From Artemisia argyi (taxonomy: Eukaryota; Streptophyta; Magnoliopsida; Asterales; Asteraceae): a stretch of 64,000 nt of DNA. Position 1 is the first letter of the stretch. Every line of letters begins with the position of its first letter. The notes under the pieces were generated by a model, which ran no database searches, was not told the origin of the DNA, and saw nothing but the letters and a program-made list of their open reading frames with translations. Shown one piece after another: positions 1 to 12,200 of the stretch. The DNA is taken from NCBI GenBank assembly GCA_030686995.1, contig CM060704.1, forward strand, positions 120,072,042 through 120,136,041. Direction: 5' to 3'. The position numbers and the translations under genes are program-made.

Positions 1-287
1 AGGACATGTGGCAATGTATTTATAACACCAAAAAATTAATAAAAATATATTTATATAGGCTAGAAGGCACTTTAGGAAATTTGCAAAACACATAATATAT
101 CATAACGTAAAATTTTTTGCCCGTTTCTTTTGCTCACATCAGCATATGATCGACTTAATATGACGCCTTCAATGACATCCCTGATTTGTAGCACCATATC
201 ATTCATTATCAGTTATTATTTTTACTATATTCAGATTAAGGAAGTGTTTTAACAATCCCCTAGAGTTTCCAAATTCTACCAGTCATC

Positions 288-3200
288 ATGAACTTTTCTA
301 AAGAAATTCTGGTCGTTGATAATCATGCCGAAGGTAACAAATTAATAATATCACACTTGTTGAGTCTTTTTAATTATATATATCTCACTGGTTGAGTGTT
401 TTTGTTCAATTCATGTGTTTGTTTTTTCCTTTTTGATCCACGTTTTTTTATGTTTAGGTTAATTATTGTAACCTTTGTTTATGATTAAACTTGGTACATC
501 ATACATATGATTATGTACATTCTTATATGGACAATGAAGTGATACTGAAAAAGATTGGAATCATTAAACTGAGTTGTGGATACTGAAATTGACGTTCTTT
601 CTTTATATTACAAAAGCAGATACATTGTAGCTGGGCAGTACATGAAGTGATTTTTATATGATCATACATATGCTTATGTACTTTATGATTAAACTTGCTA
701 CATGTTCTCGAAGATGACTAAAGTTTCTAATCTCGTAATAACTGTTTTTTAGGTGAAACACTCACTCCTCAAGCAGTGAACAATGAGCCACACATTTTTG
801 GTGAGTCTCTTATATATGATATTGATTCACAGCCGAATGCTTCTTCATATTAGTACAGATGGTTGATATTATATTGATTCACAGCTCGAAATTTATGATT
901 TTCTTTTTTGAGCAAAACTTTCTAAGCCGTAATCAATTTTTTTAGGTGAACCACTCACTCCTCGAGCAGTGAACAATGAGCCACATGACGTTTTTGGTGG
1001 GTCTCTTTTTACGCCTCCTCATGATCATCAGGTTGGAAGTTTTCAACCTACTCCTAACGGTACTAAATTTTGGGTCCCTAAAGTTACTAATAAACCTGTA
1101 CAAGGTACTGTCTTTGATACACTTGAATTAGCTCTAAATGCTTACAAAGATTACGCAAGAGAAGGTGGTCTTGAGGTTAGAAAGGGTGGTCAAAAATACA
1201 CCAAAGACAGCAAAGACGAACCCGACAATAAGTATTTTTATTGTGTTAGACAAGGTATTAAACCCCCATCCAAGGCCAAAAATCAAGAACCTGATAAACC
1301 ATAAACCACCAACCCTTTAGGCGTGACTAAGGTCATAAAAAGAAGGAAACGTGCATCTTTTCGTTGTGGATGTAACGCACAACTTAGGCTTAAGAAACGA
1401 CCAGATGGTAAATATTTTGTGTCCAAGTTTATTGAGAAACACAACCATAGTTTGGTATATGAAGACGATATCAAGTATCTTAGGACATCTCGTAGGCTGA
1501 CTTTCTCCAAACAGCAATTGTTAAACCAACTATCTAATGTCAACATAGGCCCCGTTAGATCCTGGAAAGTGTTGAAAGAAATGTATGGTGGCTTTGAATA
1601 TATAGGGGCAACAGATGTTGAATGCAAGAACTACATGCGTGGTTTGAATGAATTCATCGGTGAGCGTGATGCTCAAACGGTCGTTGACAAGCTCTTGAGC
1701 CAAGAAGAATATTTCGATAATTTTTCTGTTGAATACAAACAAGACAAAGAAACTAAAGAATTGGTTGGTTTGTTTTGGGCAGATGAGCAAGCCAAGCGTA
1801 ATTACGCTGCCTTTGGTGATGTTGTGTCATTTGACGCCACGTTTCGTTCAAACAGGTATCATGCTGTTTTGTATTTCCTTATACTTAACTATTTTGGTTT
1901 GGCACATTCTGATACACATGCTTCTTTGTACTTTACGTAGGTACAATATGGTGCTTGTCCCTTTTACGGGCATTGATAATCACAACCGATGTGTCATATT
2001 TGCTGCAGCCTTATTAGCTAGCGAATTTGCCAAAAGATACACGTGGCTGTTGAAAAGGTTTAAAAAGATATTCGTTAAAGTTCCCAAGGTTGTGGTAACT
2101 GATCAAGATCCGGCTATGAAGATAGCTATTGAAAAGATACTCCCGGATAGCCGCCACCGTCTTTGTATGTGGCATATAATGTCAAAACTTACTACAAAGG
2201 TATTCTTTTGAAGTTAAACTTGAATTACTGTAATAGAAAGTTTGTAGTTATATGTGGTACAATTAGTTGTTAGTTATTTGTCATGATATGAGGGTCTTTG
2301 GTTCAACACATAAGGGTCTTTGGTTTAGCACATAGATACATAGATACATATATACACAGAATTCTGTGATACCTACTTGTACCCGTCGCTGCTAATCATG
2401 AGTTATTATACTTGTGACCGTCGCTGCTAATCATGAGTTATTATACTGATGGTTGAAATTTTAACCACTGTATTGTATGGGCTTGATGTCAAACTTCACT
2501 CTAAGCCACCTTAAGGCTTCTTTTTGTATACAATTATGCTTGGATTTGTAAAAGATTGTAATTATTAAACATAATCGTGGATACTGAAATGTATCTTAGT
2601 AAATGGCTTAAAAATTAATTGGATTAGTAAACGCCTTAAAAATTACTGAATCGTGGCTTCTTTTGGTATAGAACTATGCTTGGATGGGTATAGATACATT
2701 TTACCTAGACAATGAAGTGATTCTATATAAGAACATATGTTTACTTAGTAAACGCCTTAAAAATTACTTGGTGATATGTACCTTCAGGGGTCTTTTGATC
2801 ACCCACTTTGGCTAACTGGTTTTTTAAAGATAATTTACGAAAGTTGGATGCGGATCAGTAACATATACCTTAGGGGGTGTTTAAAGATCAGTAACATTTG
2901 TTTTTTGAAAATTGTGTTTAGGTCGGGCCAGCCTTATGCAGCGACACGGATTTCAAAAGGCGTTTGTGTGGTATTGTTTGGACTGACAGGATTGAGCCCG
3001 AAGTGTTTGATGAACAGTGGAACAAGATAATTTCAGATTTTGAGCTTACTGAGCACAAATGGCTTCAAGATATGTTTGAACTGCGGTTAAACTGGATACT
3101 GGCCTATTTCAGGCATGAACCGATGTCTGGTCTGATGCGCACGACATCGCGTTCCGAAAGTCAGAATCACTTTTTTGGCCAGCTGTTTAACCCACACTTG

Positions 3201-6200
3201 AGTTTGATCGAATTCCTTAGTCATTTTGATACTGCAATGGACTCTCAAAGATTCAAATATGGGAAAAATACACATGACTCAAAATACACAACACCGGATT
3301 TCAAAACTCGCTTAGAGGTTGAAAAGGAAGCCGCAGAACTGTATACACACACTGTCTTCTATGATGTTCAGGATGAGATATTCGAGTCATTGTTTCATTG
3401 TTTTTCACTTAGTGTTCAACAGGATGATACATCACTTACTTATATGATTCGCGATATTGAAGCTGATTACACAACGATACATAGTGTATCTGTTGAAGCT
3501 AAATATGAGGTAACACTATCCGTATGTAACAATTCGCAATTTCAGGTTAATTACTATTCCCGGAAAATTCACTATTCACTTTTACTATTTATTTTTACTA
3601 TTCATTTTTCCCGAAACTTTCCCGAAAGTTGATTTTTATTTGATTTTATCGAGTGATAAATCATTTCCATGGCAAATTAAAAGTTTGACATTCATAAGCT
3701 CATTTTCGTGAAAGTTATTAAGGAATTACACGAAATTACACGTTTTAGGGTAAAACGTCAATCAGAAATTCTACGCACAACGAAATTCAACCCCGTCAGG
3801 TGACCCCACATCAGAAAAATGTTTGACACACTCATGATTTATTTGAGAATTAATCGTGACTGAGAAAAACATGACCAAAGACTTCCCAGCAGGTCACCCA
3901 AGCCTGTACTAATCTCACATGAGCACGCTTAACCGTTTGGGCGATTAACCGTTAGACCACAAAACGCGTTTCTAAGACTATTTGAGTTTTCAACTTCTTA
4001 GAAAAAGTCAACATATTCTTTCCCTCCTCCATTGACCAAAAATCATCCATTGATGTTATAAGTCATTTCGTGATTTTTAGGCTTACGGTTTGATGTCTAA
4101 AAGACATTTAATACCAACCGACACTAGACTGAGCCCAGTCTAGACATTATAAGTCATTTTAAATCATTTTTATCACATTAGAAAAGTAACATTTTACTTT
4201 TCTCAATTTTACGCAATATTCGTACGTTTTACGTATTACGCGTTTTAGACCCGTGTTTCCAGTTTTTAGCAGGGTTTTACACCCAAATGGAACCTACCAC
4301 TCATTTTATATTTTATTATGGAACTTATTGACATGTTTATCAATACTTTCAAGTTCCATAATTTTACGACACCCGGTTTTACGTTTTGAGGCTTAATCAT
4401 TTACGATTGGCATTTCCCGGAGTCAAAACTAACCAAGTATCTTGGATAATACCAAGAAAAGTCCACACCCTTGCTCTCCAAGCTCATGAACAGCCTTGGA
4501 GGGGGGATTCACCACCCATGTGGCTTGATCTTATGCCTTGTGTCATGAGATGTGAACATGTGTTCAACTTGGCCTCCAAGTGTTGACTAGTCAACAATGT
4601 AACCTCCTCATTTGCATATAAATGCTTCTCCTCCCACTCCTTGACCATATGAACGACCCACACACACAACACCCTTCATTTTACTAGTTTACTTCAAGTT
4701 CCATCCAAGAAATCAAGTGCAATATCCATACATAAACCCTAGTTTAGTTTTGATTCATCAAAACTACTTCAAATCTTTAGAACTTTGGTGATTTCTCTTG
4801 AGTTTGAATCCACTCAAGTCACCTCAATTTTCATCATCTCTCTTTCAAGATTACAAGAGTAGAAAGATTGCATGAAGTGAAGTGGGTTGAAGCAAGTCTA
4901 TCAAAGTCCTATCCTTACATGTTAACTTCCTTTCATCTTTGAAAGCCAAAAGTTGTGAGCCAAACCCTAACTTGATTCTTGTTAAATAATCATGTTCATG
5001 TTATTTACATGTTATCCTTGCTATATTATGTCTTGTAGTTATGTCCATGATGTATAAAAATGAACAAAACAAGTTATTGTAATTGATTGTTAAGACAAGT
5101 TACTAAAACAAGTAAACTAGTGACTTTCTTGGAAAACCACGACCAAAATGGTAAAAATATGATGTTGGATCATTACATATTACAGTAGAGGACTTAACAA
5201 GGAAACCATAGCAATTTGAACCACCCAAAACGAGTATACGAGTCAAAAGTTACGCCCATTTGAAATTACCAAAGTTTCCGGCAAAACTGCCAAATACCAT
5301 TCTGATCAAATTTGGGTTTTGAAAGTCATACTTCTGCTCCGATTCATCAAAAAGTTAAAACACGAAAGTTGTCCGAAACGACGTTTTCGTTCAGGAACAA
5401 AGAAGCTCGAGCCCTAAAAACGCTTTCCGAGTGATAAAATTCTTCAAATTCTAAACAGCCCATTTTTAGGCGAAAGTCACTAGATTATGGTTATACTTTG
5501 AAAGGAACAAGAGGTCTTATGACCTATAATCAAGACCACAAACATGACTAGAACCAAGGTTGAGTATCATGACCTTGGAACAAGGACCAAAGGTCATGGC
5601 TAGGCCATGACGAAATGACCATAACAACTCACATAGGCGTAAACATGAAACAATGAGTTAGGCGATAACTTGAACAAGCAATTTGGATCTACTTCACTTA
5701 AAAGGAAACCATGAGATTTTACCAAGAGAACATGGTCATTTAAGGCTTATGAAGCTACCCCTAATAACAATCTTCATGTACAAATAAACTTTCCTAAGTT
5801 TATTCAAATATCGGACATGTAACCTTTCGGATCAAAACTTATATCTATATATTTCATCAACTACTACAATAGTAGGGAGCCTCATGTGAGGAGTTCATTA
5901 TGTAAGCCGTCGAGTTGAGTTGTGGATTTACGAGTTAAAGTGTCCTGGCTCCTCGAACGCTTACTAACATGACTTCTGAATTATGTCGGCCCGAACGGTA
6001 GTGAACGATATACAAAACATACATGTTTCATGAATCATTTCTTTCAAAGACTTACATTATACATCATACCACATCATGGACTAAATGCAAGATATATATA
6101 TAGGCACTACTTCATATTCTTTACTCCGATCCTAAGTCGCGACATTCTATTATAGGTTGCTCGTAGAAACCTTCACGATTCGACCGTTACATTCATTACT

Positions 6201-9200
6201 TGCTATCTTACTTAAGGTGAGTTCATAGCCCCACTTTCGATTACTTAATCGTTTTACAAACCCTTGGGGGAAATACATGCTATTTATAACCGAGCACAAT
6301 GTTTTTAAATTGTATGCTTACCTGATTGTTTTATTATCACTAAGTACCAGCCTTGCTAAACCGATATCCTTGATTATGAACCATTTAATCACTAGCAATA
6401 GTGAGCGCGAATATTAATAATAGGCCTATTGGGATTGACGAATCCCATTTGTTTTGACTAAGTGCAAACAAATGCATTAATATTTGAGATTTAGGTATGT
6501 TAGCAAAGTACCTACCGGGATAAATCTGCCGATCGATATTGGTACACGTTAACGTTATGGTGTCATAAGCTTAGTGTATAATACATGTTCCGGGCGTATA
6601 ATAACGTAGCCTACCTGTTTTGTTTTCCAAACATTGGTGTGAGCCTATAACTCACACTACCAACATATTGTGTTCAATCGATTTAACAAACTCTATGAAT
6701 ATCACTCAACCTTTGTGTTGACCTCTCAAGCATGTATTTCAGGTTCATGACGATCAAGGATGGAACGGAAGGGCACGGATACTCAAGAGGGCTATAAATT
6801 TTATTATCATTCAAAACTCATTTATTATACATTGTAAACATGGAACCAATTGGGACCTCATTTTGTAATCTCTGATATTTATATAATTTGAATGATAAAC
6901 CTTTTCAAAACGACTCAATTGGAGTTCGTTTTCTATCATTGTGACTATTGTGCCGTCGAGTAACACCCAGTTTGAATTCCGCTGCATCCATGAATTGGGG
7001 GTGTTACAGATTGGTATCAGAGCCATGGTTATAGAGAAACGGGTCTAATTGAGACCTAAACTATAACCACACATACAAGCAAAAACATTTTATAGCCTTC
7101 CGCTCTCCGTGTCTTCCATCCTCCAGACGATTATGGATTTAGTAAGCATGTTATGATACACAAACATGTTAGTATATTCATATATACCCATTTTGAGCAT
7201 TTCCCCGAAGACATTTTTATGCTACACAAACATAATTGCATATTGATATATGTACCCTAAACATAATTGAGCATTTCCCCGTAAGCATTTTATGCTACAT
7301 GAACACATATAAGTATATTGATATATACACACTAAGCATTTTATGCTACATGAACACATATAAGTATATTGATATATACACACTAGGCATTTTATGCTAC
7401 ATGAACATATTAGTATATTGATATATAAACTCGGTTTATTTTCAATCATTTTATCTAAACATATCTGCGTATGCCTATTCTATGGCATTTCGGCACAACT
7501 ACATTCTCCCAATCATGTTCCTACTCCAACATTCATTTTCCAAGACATTGTGGGATACAATGGTCTCATTCATTTTTCAAGACATTGTGAGATACAATGG
7601 TCTCATTCATTTTCCAAGACATTGTGAGATACAATGGTCTCATTCATTTTCCGAGACATTGTGAGATACAATGGTCTCATTCATTTTCCAAGACATTGTG
7701 AGATACAATGGTCTCATTCATTTTCCAAGACATTGTGAGATACAATGGTCTCATTCATTTTCCAAGACATTGTGAGATGCAATGGTCTCATTCATTTTCC
7801 AAGACATTGTATGATACAATGGTCTTAATCATTTCTCAAATGTTTTGAGTCACACAACGGTTTAACCTACTTCCCAGACATTGTGAATTACACAATGGTC
7901 TAACCTACTTCCGAGACTTTGTGTTTTGTGCAAATGGTCTCTAGAATTATTCCATCACATAATCAATATCATTTCTTATGATATCAAAAACCCGTCACAA
8001 TCTATCGATTTCAAAACAAGAAATATGAGATTTCTAAAGGACAAACTAATCCATCATCGACAAAAGCTGAACTTTCTCTACATTCATCAAAGTTTTCTTA
8101 TGAAACCTTCATTATTAAAAGTTCGTGATCCTGGCCAAGTATGTTCTATTTCAGAACTACTTAAAACTTCTTTTCCATACGTATCTACCCTTACTACCTT
8201 CTATGCAATGGAATATGAAAACATACGTTACAAGTCTTGTATGGACGGGACTTGCAACTTAAGGGTTTGACATCGCCTTTGTTTAGTGGACAGTTTCCCG
8301 AAAGCAACGGACATATCAAAAGTATACCTAGTTTAGGTATTTGAAAATTTTATCGAACCTTGGCTAAATATAGACTAGTCACCTATATTTAACCTTGGGA
8401 CAGTGGAATATAGTCTGACTAACTATATTCGACTTAAAATTTTCCAATACTGAGAGTAGTTGTACTAGGGTTATGTTTAGGTTGATTTCCTACATGAACT
8501 CGATAAACCACCAGAATACATTAAAACAATCTAGAGACACGATAATGTCTTACCACTCAGCGAAATCTTAACACCTTATTTGTGTTACCTAATTTCATTC
8601 TTGAAATTTTTCATTTATGAGATAATCCGAACTACTATCTTGGGATAGTTATCAATTATTCTCTTCATCCTGTAGAAGTACCATCCTGTTTAGGATACCA
8701 TTCCATCATAAACTTTTAAAATCTCTTAAGACTTTTAAAGCAAACTCAACATCGATACCTAAGAGTATTAATGTTAAGCATACACTACACACTTTTGTTC
8801 ATCAACATATTATAACATTATCTTCACAACCGTTGGAACCACAAGCTCGTTAACAGATCTTGATGCACTTTTAAAGCTCAAATCATCCTTAGTTACACCA
8901 CAAGTACCCTCATCAGCTTTACAAGATTGAATATTCATCTTGTACTTTTGGAACACCAGTATCATCTCGTAATACACTACCTTGTAACTCACCGGCTAAG
9001 TATGAATGTTGTGTCGGGAATTCTTGAGTAGGATGATTTATAATGTCCTTATTTGAATGGATTGGGATGCCTTTTCATTTAAATAAAGAAATTATAAATC
9101 ATTGAACCATACGTTTATATTCCTTTAGTTACATTGTTTGGGATGCCTCTCTATGTAAATAAAGAATTATAAACAAGTGGGCTTAATTATATCCGAAATA

Positions 9201-12200
9201 ACATAAGTATGAAGTCAATAAACACTAGATACAACAACAGATTACCTACTAGGCTATGATTGCAACAACTATCCCAATTTCCATTAGTACGAGATTTACT
9301 TTTGGTTTTCATAATGATAGTGCAATAACAAACAAACTCATTACGGGGCCATGTAACCATACGCATGCGCAGTCGTACCAAACTCATTGCGAAGCCATGT
9401 AGCCATATGCATGGGCAGCCGTACAATTCAAACAGGACTTGGTCCAACCACATGTTCAACGCTTATTCCATGATTCGATTCTTATATCAATTGTTATTGA
9501 TACTTGACAACTATATCAAGTTCTATTTGATATTCAACTACTATATTAATTCCTATTAATATCCGACTGCTATATCAATTTCCTTTGATATTCGACTATT
9601 ACCATACCTTTCCTACATAAAAGGAAGCCTCATCCTACACCATACACCGAAATGACAAATCAAATTACATCACTGGTAATTCCAGACTCTAGTCCTCATA
9701 AGTAACCACACCTTTTCATCGACATCACTCCAACATATGACACACAAAGAACTTCAGGACGAAGTTCCCCGTAAGGGGTAGAGACTGTAACAATTCGCAA
9801 TCTCAGGTTAATTACTATTCCCGAAAAATTCACTATTCACTTTTACTATTCATTTTTCCCGAAACTTTCCCGAAAGTTGATTTTTATTTGATTTTATCGA
9901 GTGATAAATCATTTCCATGGCAAATTAAAAGTTTGACATTCATAAGCTCATTTTCGTGAAAGTTATTAAGGAATTACACGAAATTACACGTTTTAGGGTA
10001 AAACGTCAATCAGAAATTCTACGCACAACGAAATTCAACCCCGTCAGGTGACCCCACATCAGAAAAATGTTTGACACACTCATGATTTATTTGAGAATTA
10101 ATCGTGACTGAGAAAAACATGACCAAAGACTTCCCAGCAGGTCACCCAAGCCTGTACTAATCTCACATGAGCACGCTTAACCGTTTGGGCGATTAACCGT
10201 TAGACCACAAAACGCGTTTCTAAGACTATTTGAGTTTTCAACTTCTTAGAAAAAGTCAACATATTCTTTCCCTCCTCCATTGACCAAAAATCATCCATTG
10301 ATGTTATAAGTCATTTCGTGATTTTTAGGCTTACGGTTTGATGTCTAAAAGACATTTAATACCAACCGACACTAGACTGAGCCCAGTCTAGACATTATAA
10401 GTCATTTTAAATCATTTTTATCACATTAGAAAAGTAACATTTTACTTTTCTCAATTTTACGCAATATTCGTACGTTTTACGTATTACGCGTTTTAGACCC
10501 GTGTTTCCAGTTTTTAGCAGGGTTTTACACCCAAATGGAACCTACCACTCATTTTATATTTTATTATGGAACTTATTGACATGTTTATCAATACTTTCAA
10601 GTTCCATAATTTTACGACACCCGGTTTTACGTTTTGAGGCTTAATCATTTACGATTGGCATTTCCCGGAGTCAAAACTAACCAAGTATCTTGGATAATAC
10701 CAAGAAAAGTCCACACCCTTGCTCTCCAAGCTCATGAACAGCCTTGGAGGGGGGATTCACCACCCATGTGGCTTGATCTTATGCCTTGTGTCATGAGATG
10801 TGAACATGTGTTCAACTTGGCCTCCAAGTGTTGACTAGTCAACAATGTAACCTCCTCATTTGCATATAAATGCTTCTCCTCCCACTCCTTGACCATATGA
10901 ACGACCCACACACACAACACCCTTCATTTTACTAGTTTACTTCAAGTTCCATCCAAGAAATCAAGTGCAATATCCATACATAAACCCTAGTTTAGTTTTG
11001 ATTCATCAAAACTACTTCAAATCTTTAGAACTTTGGTGATTTCTCTTGAGTTTGAATCCACTCAAGTCACCTCAATTTTCATCATCTCTCTTTCAAGATT
11101 ACAAGAGTAGAAAGATTGCATGAAGTGAAGTGGGTTGAAGCAAGTCTATCAAAGTCCTATCCTTACATGTTAACTTCCTTTCATCTTTGAAAGCCAAAAG
11201 TTGTGAGCCAAACCCTAACTTGATTCTTGTTAAATAATCATGTTCATGTTATTTACATGTTATCCTTGCTATATTATGTCTTGTAGTTATGTCCATGATG
11301 TATAAAAATGAACAAAACAAGTTATTGTAATTGATTGTTAAGACAAGTTACTAAAACAAGTAAACTAGTGACTTTCTTGGAAAACCACGACCAAAATGGT
11401 AAAAATATGATGTTGGATCATTACATATTACAGTAGAGGACTTAACAAGGAAACCATAGCAATTTGAACCACCCAAAACGAGTATACGAGTCAAAAGTTA
11501 CGCCCATTTGAAATTACCAAAGTTTCCGGCAAAACTGCCAAATACCATTCTGATCAAATTTGGGTTTTGAAAGTCATACTTCTGCTCCGATTCATCAAAA
11601 AGTTAAAACACGAAAGTTGTCCGAAACGACGTTTTCGTTCAGGATTAAAGAAGCTCGAGCCCTAAAAACGCTTTCCGAGTGATAAAATTCTTCAAATTCT
11701 AAACAGCCCATTTTTAGGCGAAAGTCACTAGATTATGGTTATACTTTGAAAGGAACAAGAGGTCTTATGACCTATAATCAAGACCACAAACATGACTAGA
11801 ACCAAGGTTGAGTATCATGACCTTGGAACAAGGACCAAAGGTCATGGCTAGGCCATGACGAAATGACCATAACAACTCACATAGGCGTAAACATGAAACA
11901 ATGAGTTAGGCGATAACTTGAACAAGCAATTTGGATCTACTTCACTTAAAAGGAAACCATGAGATTTTACCAAGAGAACATGGTCATTTAAGGCTTATGA
12001 AGCTACCCCTAATAACAATCTTCATGTACAAATAAACTTTCCTAAGTTTATTCAAATATCGGACATGTAACCTTTCGGATCAAAACTTATATCTATATAT
12101 TTCATCAACTACTACAATAGTAGGGAGCCTCATGTGAGGAGTTCATTATGTAAGCCGTCGAGTTGAGTTGTGGATTTACGAGTTAAAGTGTCCTGGCTCC

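Larger units (their letters stand above)
3525..7008 (+). repeat. 5' LTR of the LARD
   Basis: Ends are TG...CA with short inverted termini (TGTAAC/GTTACA). It carries a 13-bp segment near 3573-3590 that the 3' LTR lacks, plus a 5S-rRNA-like segment, a paired W-box motif and a TATA box. A 66-codon open frame at 4386-4586 is conserved in both LTRs only because they are near-identical, and I do not call it a gene. Confidence 0.93.

Noticed and set aside
1302..1304. In-frame TAA as proof that the FAR1-like gene is a pseudogene
   Set aside because: A GT-AG intron (1255-1320) of matching phase removes it and restores a normal FAR1 domain. Kept as a question for transcript data.
3901..3960. A functional tRNA gene in the LTR
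   Set aside because: Only an A-box-like stretch is present. The sequence after it follows 5S rRNA rather than a tRNA B box and cloverleaf.
4386..4586. 66-codon open frame present at both 4.4 kb and 10.6 kb
   Set aside because: It lies within the LTRs and is repeated only because the LTRs are near-identical. No protein motif, and it overlaps the LTR promoter region.
7143..7900. CRISPR-like array
   Set aside because: Units are contiguous without unique spacers and lie in a plant retrotransposon. They are ordinary tandem repeats.
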